DNA from: Polaribacter marinus
GTDB taxonomy: Bacteria; Bacteroidota; Bacteroidia; Flavobacteriales; Flavobacteriaceae
NCBI RefSeq assembly: GCF_022662535.1
Contig: NZ_JAKQYM010000009.1
Span: 99,973-163,972, forward strand
Direction: 5' to 3'
DNA: 64,000 nucleotides
Position 1 is the first letter of the stretch, and each line of letters starts with the position of its first letter. Shown piece after piece: positions 8,443 through 17,195 of the stretch. The notes beneath the pieces were generated by a model that saw nothing but the letters and a program-made list of their open reading frames with translations, did not search any database and was not told the DNA's origin. The position numbers were made by a program, and so were the translations under genes.

Positions 8443-9436
8443 TTTTGAATTTCACAACCCAGAGTTTCTTTGGTTGTTAGTACTAATTCCTTTATTGGCA
8501 ATTTGGTATTTCTTTATGCGAAAAAAAGATGCAGCTATTTTAACTATACCAAGTATTAGTGGTTTTAAGGCAGATGTTTCAATTTTATCGAAATTAAAAC
8601 CAGTTTTGTACCTTCTAAGACTACTTGCTTTAGCCGCTATAATTATTGCTTTAGCAAGACCAAGAAACGTTGCTGTAAGTAAAAAAACAAAAACGAATAA
8701 AGGAATTGATATTGTAATGGCAATAGACGTTTCTGCAAGTATGTTAGCAAGAGATTTAAAACCCAACAGATTAGAAGCACTTAAAAAAGTTGCTGTAGAT
8801 TTTGTAGATAGAAGACCTAATGATAGAATAGGAATTGTAGTTTATGCAGGAGAAAGTTTTACACAAACACCTATTACAAGTGATAAAAGTATTGTAAAAC
8901 GAACTATTTCTGAGTTGAAATGGGGACAATTAGAAGGAGGAACCGCCATAGGAATGGGATTAGGCTCTGCTGTAAATAGACTAAAAGAAAGTACCGCAAA
9001 AAGCAAGGTTATTATTTTATTGACGGATGGGGTAAATAATTCTGGAAATATAGACCCAAGAACAGCCACTGAATTAGCAAAAGAATTAGGAATTAAAACT
9101 TATACTATTGGAATAGGAACTAATGGAATGGCAGATTTTCCATGGAGTAGAGATCCAAGAACGGGTAAATTACAGTTTAGAAAGCAACAAGTAGAAATTG
9201 ATGAATCACTGCTAAAAGAAATAGCTTCTGAAACAGATGGAAAATATTTTAGAGCAACAGACAACACGTCTTTAAAAGAAATTTATAATGAAATCGATAA
9301 GCTAGAAAAAACAAAGATTGAAGAATTTAAATATTATAATTATCAAGAAAAATTTAGATTTTTTGTCTTTTTAGCTTTAGGATTTTTAGTGCTAGAATTT
9401 ATATTAAGAAATACGTTATTTAAGAGTTTTATATAA
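8426..9436 (+). CDS. batA: BatA, VWA domain inner membrane protein
   Basis: This protein of about 336 residues has two N-terminal transmembrane helices (LWLLVLIPLLAIWYFF and LYLLRLLALAAIIIALA), a von Willebrand factor A domain facing the periplasm or cytoplasm, and a C-terminal helix. The MIDAS metal site is complete: AIDVSASM (DxSxS), the Thr in GGTAIGMGL, and LLTDGVNNSG. Two ATG codons, at 8426 and 8429, could both start it; both overlap the end of the previous gene. BatB follows with no gap. The pair is known from the Bacteroides fragilis aerotolerance operon. Confidence 0.93.
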   Translation: MMNWNNFEFHNPEFLWLLVLIPLLAIWYFFMRKKDAAILTIPSISGFKADVSILSKLKPVLYLLRLLALAAIIIALARPRNVAVSKKTKTNKGIDIVMAIDVSASMLARDLKPNRLEALKKVAVDFVDRRPNDRIGIVVYAGESFTQTPITSDKSIVKRTISELKWGQLEGGTAIGMGLGSAVNRLKESTAKSKVIILLTDGVNNSGNIDPRTATELAKELGIKTYTIGIGTNGMADFPWSRDPRTGKLQFRKQQVEIDESLLKEIASETDGKYFRATDNTSLKEIYNEIDKLEKTKIEEFKYYNYQEKFRFFVFLALGFLVLEFILRNTLFKSFI

Positions 9437-10483
9437 ATGTACAGAATAGAAGAACCAATTTATTTTTATTTACTTGCAATCATTCCAGCATTGATTGTTG
9501 TTTTTGTGTTGGTTTTATGGTGGAAAAAAAGAACGCAAAAAAAATTTTCTAATCCGGTTTTATTAGAAAAACTAGCGCCAAACACATCAACATTTAAATC
9601 GGTTTTAAAGTTAATTATTTTCCTTTTAGGAATTAGCGCTTTAATTATCTCTTTGGTAAACCCAAAAATGGGAACCAAGCTAAAAACCGTAAAAAGAGAA
9701 GGAGTAGATATTGTTTTTGCTTTAGATGTTTCTAAAAGTATGCTGGCAAAAGATATTGCGCCAAACAGACTAGAGAAAGCAAAACAAATCATTTCTAAAA
9801 TCATTGATAAATTAGGTTCCGACAGAGTTGGAATTATTATTTATGCAGGAAATGCTTATCCTCTTTTACCAATTACAACAGATCATGCAGCTGCAAATAT
9901 GTTTTTGCAAAACGCAAACCCAGATATGGTTTCTAGTCAAGGAACAGATATTAATGGAGCCTTAGAACTGGCAAAAACCTATTATAATAATGACGAGCAA
10001 ACCAATCGTTTTTTAGTCATTATTTCTGACGGAGAAGACCATCAAGAAGACACCAAACAAGTTGCACAAAACTTAGCTAACGAAGGCGTAAAAATTTACA
10101 CGGTTGGTGTGGGAACAGAGAACGGAGGACCAATTCCAATGCATGTAAACAATGCACTCGTTGGTTATAAAAAAGACAATAAAGGAGAAACTGTAATCAC
10201 CAAACGTATGCCCAAAGTATTGCAAGGTATTGCAGATGCAGCCAATGGAAAATACATAGATGGAAATGTTACAGAAAATCCTGTAAAAAACATAGCAGAT
10301 ATTATTGCAAATGCAGAAAAAAATGAATTTGAAACCAAACAGTTTTCAGATTATAAAGATCAATTTCAATGGTTTTTAGCAATTGGAATATTCTTTTTAA
10401 TTATTGATATTTTCTTATTTGATAAGAAAACAAAATGGTTAAGAAAGGTTGATTTATTTAATGAAGAAAAAGCAAAAAAATAA
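9437..10483 (+). CDS. batB: BatB, VWA domain inner membrane protein
   Basis: This 348-residue protein has an N-terminal helix (about 9-29), a second at about 55-74, a VWA domain with intact MIDAS (DVSKS, Asp97/Ser99/Ser101; GTDINGAL; ISDGEDHQ) and a C-terminal helix (about 318-335) ending in a basic tail. It is a paralogue of BatA and starts on the base after the BatA stop codon, so the two are translationally coupled. Bat proteins probably form a membrane complex that supports envelope or oxidative-stress tolerance. The biochemical activity is not established. Confidence 0.93.
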   Translation: MYRIEEPIYFYLLAIIPALIVVFVLVLWWKKRTQKKFSNPVLLEKLAPNTSTFKSVLKLIIFLLGISALIISLVNPKMGTKLKTVKREGVDIVFALDVSKSMLAKDIAPNRLEKAKQIISKIIDKLGSDRVGIIIYAGNAYPLLPITTDHAAANMFLQNANPDMVSSQGTDINGALELAKTYYNNDEQTNRFLVIISDGEDHQEDTKQVAQNLANEGVKIYTVGVGTENGGPIPMHVNNALVGYKKDNKGETVITKRMPKVLQGIADAANGKYIDGNVTENPVKNIADIIANAEKNEFETKQFSDYKDQFQWFLAIGIFFLIIDIFLFDKKTKWLRKVDLFNEEKAKK

Positions 10484-10484
10484 A

Positions 10485-11315
10485 ATGAAAAAATTACAAT
10501 ACATACTTCTAATTTTCTTGATATTTTTTTCGTCTAAAGAAATTTTAGCTCAAAAAGATTCTATCGCCTTACAGCGTAAAGCAAGAAAATTGGTAAGAGC
10601 AGGAAATCAATTGTACCAACAAAAAAGCTACACAGATGCTTCTGTTGCCTATCAAAAAGCATTAGGAAACAATACAAAATACAACAAAGCAACATACAAT
10701 TTAGGAAATGCTCTGTATCAAAACAAAAATTACAAAGAAGCAGTTCCTCAATACGAATTAACAGCTGAAACAGCTAAAGACAAGACAACAAAAGCAGAAG
10801 CTTATCATAATATTGGTAATGCAATGATGGAACAAAAACAATATCAACCTGCTGTAGATGCTTATAAAAATGCTTTAAGAAATAATCCTAATGATGATGA
10901 AACTCGTTATAATCTAGCTGTCGCTCAAAAACTATTAGACAAAGAAAAACAACAAAATAAGGACGACAAAAACAAGGACAACAAAGACAAAAAGGATAAT
11001 AAAGATAAGGACAAGAAAAATAAAGACGATAAAAATAAAGACAAGGATAAAGATAAAAAGGACGGAGACGACAAAGACAAGAAAGACGACAAAGATAAAG
11101 ACGGAAAAGGAGACAAAGATCAAAAGAAAAATCAAGATCCTAAAAAGAACGAAAAAGATCAGAAACAAAAACCTAAACCGCAACAGGGTAAAATGACACC
11201 TCAACAAATTAAGCAATTGTTAGAAAGCTTAAATAACGAAGAGAAAAAAACCCAAAAGAAAATGAATGCTAAAAAGGCTAAAGGGAAAAAGGTAAAACAA
11301 GAAAAAGATTGGTAA
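10485..11315 (+). CDS. batC: BatC, TPR protein with Lys/Asp-rich region
   Basis: The start at 10485 is chosen because the signal peptide (MKKLQYILLIFLIFF to LAQ) begins there, one base after the BatB stop; an earlier in-frame ATG would overlap BatB. The 276-residue product has TPR repeats at about residues 25-145 (ATYNLGNALYQNKNYKEAVPQY, then YHNIGNAMMEQKQYQPAVDAY; each shown in part). These are followed by about 70 residues made almost only of Lys, Asp and Asn, then a KMTPQQIKQLLESL motif typical of BatC tails. The periplasmic TPRs probably scaffold the Bat complex. The low-complexity segment makes length variation likely. Confidence 0.9.
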   Translation: MKKLQYILLIFLIFFSSKEILAQKDSIALQRKARKLVRAGNQLYQQKSYTDASVAYQKALGNNTKYNKATYNLGNALYQNKNYKEAVPQYELTAETAKDKTTKAEAYHNIGNAMMEQKQYQPAVDAYKNALRNNPNDDETRYNLAVAQKLLDKEKQQNKDDKNKDNKDKKDNKDKDKKNKDDKNKDKDKDKKDGDDKDKKDDKDKDGKGDKDQKKNQDPKKNEKDQKQKPKPQQGKMTPQQIKQLLESLNNEEKKTQKKMNAKKAKGKKVKQEKDW

Positions 11316-11338
11316 ATTAATCACTTTTAGAAAAGAAG

Positions 11339-13099
11339 ATGAAGTTGAAATTTTACATATCATTATTTATTAGTTTGTTAACACTCTCTGTAACAGCTCA
11401 AGAAGCCACTCTTGTTACAAAAGTTAGCAAAAACAAGCTGGGTTTAAACCAACGTTTAAGAATAGAGTTTTCTGTGAACAAACAAGGAGCAGATAATTTT
11501 ACCCCTCCAAAATTCTCTAATTTTAAAGTGGTTGGAGGCCCAAGTCAATCTGTTAGTCAATCTTGGATCAATGGAAAAGTTAGTTTTTCTCAATCTTACT
11601 CATATATTATTCAACCTAAAAGAAAAGGTGAATTAACTATTGGTACTGCAAGCATAGAAATAGGTGGAAAAAAAATTAAATCTAAACCTGTAAAAATTAT
11701 TGTTTTAGATCCTGTAGAAATTCCAAAAGACCCTAATGACCCCAATTATATAGCGCAGCAAAACATACATTTAGTTGCAGAAATTTCTAAGTCTAGACCT
11801 TATGTTGGAGAAGGTATTTATGTAGAGTACAGACTTTATGTTAGTGAAAACATCAGTGTGTATGATACTTCTGTAACAGAAGCACCACAATATAACGGCT
11901 TCTGGAATCAAGCAATTACCATAAATGGTTACCCTGTAAAAATGGGGAAATACAACGGAGAAAACTATAGATACATTGTCTTACAAAAAGCATTATTGGT
12001 TCCTACAAAAACAGGTAAATTAACCATCGACCCCATGAAAATGGATATTGTTATTGGTGTTCCTACTGGAAAAGCAGATTTCTTTGGAAACGTAATTACA
12101 AAAAATATTAGAAGAGAATTTGCTTCTGCTAAAAAAACAATCACACCTAAAAGTCTTCCTTTAGAAGGAAAACCAGAAAACTTTAATGGTGCTGTGGGAG
12201 ATTTTAATTTTGATGTAACCTTAAGTAAAGATGTTTTAAAAGCCAATGAATCATCACAAATAAAAGTGGTTGTTTCAGGTAAAGGAAACCTAAAACTATT
12301 TGAATTACCCATTGTAGAAACACCTGTTGAATTAGAAAAATATCAACCAGAAAGAAAAGAAAAAGTTTCTGTTACTGCTAGTGGTATTTCTGGTTCTGTA
12401 TCAGATCTATATACGGTTGTTCCACAATATAAAGGAAAATACAAGATACCAAATGTTTCTTTTTCTTACTTCAATCCAAAAGATGAAAAATATAAAACAA
12501 TCTCTACTGATGATTTTTATGTTGATGTTCTTGAAGGAAAAGAACTAGTAACAGAAGAAACTACTTCTGTAAAAAAACAAAACATTATCACCACTGGTAA
12601 AAACTTTAGATACATCCAAACAAAGAGTAATTTTAGTTCTACTAAAACTACAGATTTCTTTAAATCTAATTTATTTTACATATTGTTATTACTGCCTTTA
12701 ATTGCGATTCCTATTGGTATTTTTATTGCTAAAAAGAACGAAGAAAGAAATAATGACATTATTGGTAATAAATTAAGAAAAGCAGAACGATTGGCAAAGA
12801 AATATTTATCTGAAGCACAAAAACAATTAGGAAAAAAAGAAGCCTTTTACGAAGCTTTAGAGCGTGCTTTACACAATTATTTAAAAGCAAAACTAGGAAT
12901 AGAAACGGCAGACATTAGTAAAGAAAAAATTACGCTTATTTTAAAAGGTAAAAATGTAGACGACCTTACTATAAATCAATTTATAGAAGTCTTACAGAGT
13001 TCAGATTTTGCTCGTTATACACCAATAACCAACACAGAAATGGAAGCCGAATTAGAAAAAGCAAAGCAAGTAATTATTCAATTAGATAAACAGTTTTAG
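11339..13099 (+). CDS. batD: BatD, membrane-anchored protein
   Basis: This 586-residue protein has a signal peptide (ending SVTAQ), a long periplasmic region of repeated immunoglobulin-like beta domains (about 22-440), one transmembrane helix (about 445-466, FYILLLLPLIAIPIGIFIA) and a cytoplasmic helical tail (KAERLAKKYLSEAQKQLGKK). Typical BatD features include an N-terminal LGLNQRLRIEFSVN and GPSQSVSQSWINGK. It lies between BatC and BatE with 23 and 2 bp gaps, so it is cotranscribed. It probably supplies the periplasmic module of the Bat complex. Confidence 0.93.
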   Translation: MKLKFYISLFISLLTLSVTAQEATLVTKVSKNKLGLNQRLRIEFSVNKQGADNFTPPKFSNFKVVGGPSQSVSQSWINGKVSFSQSYSYIIQPKRKGELTIGTASIEIGGKKIKSKPVKIIVLDPVEIPKDPNDPNYIAQQNIHLVAEISKSRPYVGEGIYVEYRLYVSENISVYDTSVTEAPQYNGFWNQAITINGYPVKMGKYNGENYRYIVLQKALLVPTKTGKLTIDPMKMDIVIGVPTGKADFFGNVITKNIRREFASAKKTITPKSLPLEGKPENFNGAVGDFNFDVTLSKDVLKANESSQIKVVVSGKGNLKLFELPIVETPVELEKYQPERKEKVSVTASGISGSVSDLYTVVPQYKGKYKIPNVSFSYFNPKDEKYKTISTDDFYVDVLEGKELVTEETTSVKKQNIITTGKNFRYIQTKSNFSSTKTTDFFKSNLFYILLLLPLIAIPIGIFIAKKNEERNNDIIGNKLRKAERLAKKYLSEAQKQLGKKEAFYEALERALHNYLKAKLGIETADISKEKITLILKGKNVDDLTINQFIEVLQSSDFARYTPITNTEMEAELEKAKQVIIQLDKQF

Positions 13100-13101
13100 A
13101 T

Positions 13102-13851
13102 ATGAAAAAAATCGTTTTTTTATTCTTGATGATTGCCAGTTCTATAACTGCTCAAAGTGTAGATAGTTTATTTACTACTGCAAATAATTTGTATAAAAAT
13201 GGTGAGTTTGAAAAAGCTATTAAGAAATACAAAGAAATAGAATCTCAAGATTTAGTTTCATCAGAATTATATTATAATTTAGGAAATTCTTATTACAAAC
13301 TTAACAAGGTTGGACCAACAATTTACTATTATGAAAAAGCTTTAAAAATAGACCCTTTAAATGAAGATGTAAAAAACAATTTGGTTTTTGCAAAGCGTTT
13401 GGCTTTAGATAATATAGAAGAATTACCAAAAACTATTTTACAAAAGTTTAATCAAAATTATTTGCAAAAACTGTCCTATAATCAATGGGCTATTACAGTT
13501 GTGCTTTTTTCATTCATAGCAGCCATTTTATTTTTATTCTTTTATTTTGCAAATACTCCTTCTAAAAAAAGATTCTATTTTGTTACTAGTATTATTAGTT
13601 TTTTTCTATTAATTTCTTCATTTTTCATCACTTATAATCAATACCAATTCTCTAAAAACAACATCGAAGCAATTGTTTTTGCTGAAAAAACCGAAGTTAG
13701 AAATGCACCAACTTTAAACTCTGAAGAAGTCTTCACTTTACATGAAGGTACAAAAATTTATGTTTTAGATGCTGTAGATAATTGGAAAAAGATTAAATTA
13801 GCAGATGGAAAACTAGGTTGGATAATTGCCGAAGAAATTAAAGAATTATAA
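13102..13851 (+). CDS. batE: BatE, TPR and SH3-like membrane protein
   Basis: This 249-residue protein has a signal peptide (ending SSITAQ), TPR repeats at about 25-100 (LYYNLGNSYYKLNKVGPTIY), two transmembrane helices (about 125-146 and 155-178) and a C-terminal bacterial SH3-like domain (about 190-249: AEKTEVRNAPTLNSEEVF, then GWIIAEEIKEL). This order is that of BatE. It is the last Bat gene; a small secreted peptide gene starts 4 bp after it. SH3-like domains of this type often bind cell wall. Confidence 0.92.
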   Translation: MKKIVFLFLMIASSITAQSVDSLFTTANNLYKNGEFEKAIKKYKEIESQDLVSSELYYNLGNSYYKLNKVGPTIYYYEKALKIDPLNEDVKNNLVFAKRLALDNIEELPKTILQKFNQNYLQKLSYNQWAITVVLFSFIAAILFLFFYFANTPSKKRFYFVTSIISFFLLISSFFITYNQYQFSKNNIEAIVFAEKTEVRNAPTLNSEEVFTLHEGTKIYVLDAVDNWKKIKLADGKLGWIIAEEIKEL

Positions 13852-13855
13852 ATTA

Positions 13856-14149
13856 ATGAGAAACAGAGTAGCTATCGTCTTAATCTTAATTTTTACACTA
13901 TTTATTGTGAGTCCCACAATAATTTCTGTTGTAGAAAAGAATTTTGACATTTCTGTTCTTTTTAATATGAATGAAGAAGAAAACAATCATAAAGAAGTTT
14001 CTAAACATTTTGATTTAAAATTTTCTGAAACAAAAACTTCTTTACCCACCTTTAATTCCTTAAAAGGAGCTGGTCTATTTAATTACTATTCAAAAAATTA
14101 CACCAGTATTTCTCAAGAAAACAGCTCTCCTCCTCCAGAACGTCTATAA
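13856..14149 (+). CDS. Small secreted or membrane peptide with PPP tail
   Basis: This 97-residue protein is read from 13856, where the hydrophobic helix MRNRVAIVLILIFTLFIVSP begins; ten in-frame codons inside batE precede it. After the helix the chain is polar with no cysteines and ends SSPPPERL. I do not recognise it. Small flavobacterial proteins with a triple-proline C-terminus occur next to transport genes, but that is a memory-level resemblance only. It sits 4 bp after batE and 72 bp before the SulP gene and could belong to either unit. Confidence 0.6.
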   Translation: MRNRVAIVLILIFTLFIVSPTIISVVEKNFDISVLFNMNEEENNHKEVSKHFDLKFSETKTSLPTFNSLKGAGLFNYYSKNYTSISQENSSPPPERL

Positions 14150-14221
14150 GATTTCTAATAGATATTACATTTTTTACTAACATAAAACCCTTAAATAAAA
14201 TATGGGTTTAAATCTTTATTT

Positions 14222-16084
14222 ATGAAAAAAATATTTTCTAATATAAAAGGAGATGCTTTTGGCGGAATTACTGCTGGTATTGTAGCATTACCATTAGCTT
14301 TAGCTTTTGGAGTTTCTTCTGGATTAGGACCAAGTGCTGGTTTATATGGTGCCATTTTTATTAGTTTCTTTGCCGCTCTTTTTGGAGGAACAAGTACACA
14401 AATATCTGGTCCAACTGCACCAATGACAGCAGTAAGCATGGTTTTAGTAGCTGGACTTGTTGCTGCTAATGATGGAGACCTTTCTAAAGCACTACCAATA
14501 ATCTTAACAATTTTCTTATTGGCAGGATTATTCCAAATAGGCCTAGGATTAATTGGTCTAGGAAAATACATTCGATACATTCCCTATCCAGTTGTTTCTG
14601 GTTTTATGACTGCCATTGGAGTTATTATTTTACTAACTCAAATTTTACCTTCTGTAGGTTACAATCCAAAAGAAGACACAGAGTTTGTTGCAAAATTTAA
14701 ACCACATGCAGAAGAACTTCTTCTGGAAAACATTTTAAAAGAAGAAGCCGGAGAAGGTATTTTGGTGCTAGAAAATTTTAAAGAAACAATTACAAGAGCA
14801 GAAAAAATAACACCAGCAGAAATAGAAAAAGAAGCCCAAACTTTAGCTGCCAAAGAAGCTTCGGGAACGATTGGTGCAATAAAAGTGTTACCTAGAGCTT
14901 TACAAAATATTAATTGGTTAGAGTTTCTTCTTGCACTAGGAACAATATTTATTATATATGGTTTTAAACGAATAACCACCAAGGTTCCAAGCACCCTAGT
15001 TGCTCTAGTTATTGTTTCGGGGATTGCTGTAGGTTTTGGATTAGATTACAAAACCATTCAGGAAATTCCGAGTGGTATCCCAGAAATTAAATGGGAAATT
15101 TTTTCAGGATTTTCTTTATCCAATATTACACCATATATTTTTACAGCATTAACATTAGCTATTTTAGGAGCCATCGATTCTCTATTAACAAGTGTTGTTG
15201 CAGATAATATGACCAAAACCAAACACAACCCAAACAAAGAGTTAATGGGGCAAGGTGTTGGAAATAGTATTGGAGCTTTATTTGGAGGACTACCAGGTGC
15301 TGGAGCAACAATTAGAACTGTAGTAAATATTAATGCTGGTGGTAAAACCAAACTTTCGGGTATGATTGCTGGTATAATGCTATTAATAATTATGTTAGCA
15401 TTAGCTCCTATTGCATCTAAAATACCTGCAGCTGTTTTGGCAGGAATATTAATTACCGTTGGTATTGGAGTAATGGATTATAAAGGTTTAAAAGCAATCC
15501 CTAGTTTGCCTAGAGACATAAAATTGGGACCAATAAAATTGAGTTCAGAAGTATTAATCATGCTTATCGTTTTATTACTTTCAACTTTTTGGGATTTAAT
15601 TTATGCTGTTGGGATTGGTTTAGTTATCGCCTCTTTAATGTTTATGAAAAAAATAGGAGATTTAACTGCAGAACGCTCTGACGTAAAAACACTAAAAGAG
15701 GAAGCTTGGGAAGATGAAACAGGTTTTCCTAAAGATTTAAAAGAAGAGGTATTCATCAAACACATTAAAGGACCTTTATTTTTTGGCTCTACAAGTGATT
15801 TTCAAGCACTTTCTCTGCAAATTCCCGATACAGCATCAACAGTAATAATGCGTTTAGGAAGAATGCAATATATGGATCAATCTGGACTATACGCAATGGA
15901 AGACATGTTACAAGATTTAAAAACAAAAAACATAGATGTTTTATTTGTAAATTTATTACAACAACCTAGGTATATGATGGAGAGAATTGGAATTATACCT
16001 GACTTTATTCCACAAGAGCATATCTTTAAATCATTTAAAGATTGTGTAAGTTGGGCAAAACAAAACATCGAAAACAAACAATAA
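14222..16084 (+). CDS. SulP family anion transporter with STAS domain
   Basis: This 620-residue inner-membrane transporter is of the SLC26/SulP family. The N-terminal motif GGITAGIVALPLALAFGVSS and the family core GGTSTQISGPTAPMTAVS are intact. About 70 charged residues are inserted between helices at roughly 145-225. The substrate-domain end GALFGGLPGAGATIRTVVN is conserved, and a STAS domain occupies about 505-600 (TVIMRLGRMQYMDQSGLYA). It probably moves bicarbonate or sulfate. A beta carbonic anhydrase gene follows after 9 bp, which favours bicarbonate. This pair has been noted in marine flavobacteria and resembles SulP-carbonic anhydrase fusions. Confidence 0.92.
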   Translation: MKKIFSNIKGDAFGGITAGIVALPLALAFGVSSGLGPSAGLYGAIFISFFAALFGGTSTQISGPTAPMTAVSMVLVAGLVAANDGDLSKALPIILTIFLLAGLFQIGLGLIGLGKYIRYIPYPVVSGFMTAIGVIILLTQILPSVGYNPKEDTEFVAKFKPHAEELLLENILKEEAGEGILVLENFKETITRAEKITPAEIEKEAQTLAAKEASGTIGAIKVLPRALQNINWLEFLLALGTIFIIYGFKRITTKVPSTLVALVIVSGIAVGFGLDYKTIQEIPSGIPEIKWEIFSGFSLSNITPYIFTALTLAILGAIDSLLTSVVADNMTKTKHNPNKELMGQGVGNSIGALFGGLPGAGATIRTVVNINAGGKTKLSGMIAGIMLLIIMLALAPIASKIPAAVLAGILITVGIGVMDYKGLKAIPSLPRDIKLGPIKLSSEVLIMLIVLLLSTFWDLIYAVGIGLVIASLMFMKKIGDLTAERSDVKTLKEEAWEDETGFPKDLKEEVFIKHIKGPLFFGSTSDFQALSLQIPDTASTVIMRLGRMQYMDQSGLYAMEDMLQDLKTKNIDVLFVNLLQQPRYMMERIGIIPDFIPQEHIFKSFKDCVSWAKQNIENKQ

Positions 16085-16093
16085 AAAAACATT

Positions 16094-16720
16094 ATGAATT
16101 TAGATACAGTATTTAGTAATAACAAATCATGGGTAAAAGAGAAATTATCTCTTAATAAAAATTATTTTGAGGAATTAGGAAAAGGACAAAGTCCTGAATT
16201 ATTATATATTGGCTGTTCAGACAGTCGTGCTACAGCAGAAGAACTAATGGGCGCAAAACCAGGAGAAGTCTTTGTACACAGAAATATAGCAAATATGGTT
16301 TCTGGTTTAGATTTAAACACCATGTCTGTTGTAGAATATGCCGTAGTTCACTTAAAGGTAGAGCACGTAATAGTGTGTGGACATTACGGTTGTGGAGGTG
16401 TTAAAGCCGCAATGCAATCTGCAGATTTAGGCATCCTAAATCCTTGGCTTAGAAATATTAGAGATGTTTATAGAATTCATTCAAAAGAGCTTAATTCTAT
16501 TGAATGTGAAGAAAAGAAATATGAAAGGTTAGTAGAATTAAATGTAAAAGAACAATGTGTAAACTTAATTAAAACTGCTTCCGTACAAAAAGCATATAGA
16601 GATCATGGTTTAAAAGTACATGGTTGGATTTTTGATATTCACACAGGAAAACTAATTGATTTAAAAATAGATTTCGAGAAATATTTAGAAGATATAATGG
16701 AAATTTATCATTTAGATTAA
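16094..16720 (+). CDS. Beta-class carbonic anhydrase
   Basis: This 208-residue enzyme interconverts CO2 and bicarbonate. The zinc ligands are Cys41, His97 and Cys100 (IGCSDSR and GHYGCGGV), and the Asp43-Arg45 dyad is present. Length and motifs fit beta carbonic anhydrases; no signal peptide is seen, so it is cytoplasmic. It lies 9 bp after the SulP transporter, suggesting that imported bicarbonate is equilibrated or supplied to carboxylases. A strong terminator follows directly. Confidence 0.95.
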   Translation: MNLDTVFSNNKSWVKEKLSLNKNYFEELGKGQSPELLYIGCSDSRATAEELMGAKPGEVFVHRNIANMVSGLDLNTMSVVEYAVVHLKVEHVIVCGHYGCGGVKAAMQSADLGILNPWLRNIRDVYRIHSKELNSIECEEKKYERLVELNVKEQCVNLIKTASVQKAYRDHGLKVHGWIFDIHTGKLIDLKIDFEKYLEDIMEIYHLD

Positions 16721-16726
16721 AATAAA

Positions 16727-16757
16727 AAAACCCCAAGAAAATTTTCTTGGGGGTTTT
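16727..16757 (+). terminator. Rho-independent terminator
   Basis: AAACCCCAAGAAAA pairs with TTTTCTTGGGGGTTTT without a real loop interruption and is followed by a T run. It ends the SulP-carbonic anhydrase unit and, read on the minus strand, also the convergent gene at 16760. Confidence 0.88.
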
Positions 16758-16759
16758 AT

Positions 16760-17149
16760 TTATTCAAAAATTTTCCTCTTTACCTTAGTTAATCTTCCTT
16801 CCCAAGTTCTTCCAGCAAGAGATGATGTATAATACACTTTTTTGCCACTAACTTTTGTGATTTTTATATGTAACCTTGTTCCCATTTTAAAAGGAAAATT
16901 TGGCAGTGTTGTTTCTTTAATCTCTAAATAATATTCGCAGTCAGAAACCCAATCAATATCAGACTTTATATAGTGAGCCATATTGTTGTGGTATTCTACA
17001 TGCTTTTTATCTTTAAAAACAACCAAAACATCTTTTTTGGCATTTCTATAAGTAAACGTATTATTTTTTAATATAGAGCAATCTAAATTATCAAAAGACA
17101 TTAATGCAAATAAGCTTAAGAAAGCTAGGGATATGTAAGTTTTTTTCAT
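16760..17149 (-). CDS. Small secreted protein of unknown function
   Basis: This 129-residue protein is read from 17149, where MKKTYISLAFLSLFALMS begins a signal peptide. The mature part contains two cysteines (DNLDCSIL and WVSDCEYY), a possible disulfide, and ends in alternating beta-strand residues (RTWEGRLTKVKRK). The small beta fold looks lipocalin-like by eye only. It follows the CvpA gene on the same strand by 46 bp. I do not recognise the family. Confidence 0.65.
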   Translation of the reverse strand: MKKTYISLAFLSLFALMSFDNLDCSILKNNTFTYRNAKKDVLVVFKDKKHVEYHNNMAHYIKSDIDWVSDCEYYLEIKETTLPNFPFKMGTRLHIKITKVSGKKVYYTSSLAGRTWEGRLTKVKRKIFE

Positions 17150-17195
17150 TAATATTTTTTTACTCTTCTGCAATTTACAAAAATTACTGTAATAG

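Noticed and set aside
10925..11216. Two open frames on the minus strand rich in Ser, Leu, Phe and Val
   Set aside because: They are the complement of the Lys/Asp tract of batC; the composition is an artefact of the A-rich repeat, and no start context or family similarity exists.
14191..14580. 129-residue minus-strand frame opposite the SulP start
   Set aside because: It overlaps the highly conserved N-terminus of SulP in antisense and ends beyond it without a start context.
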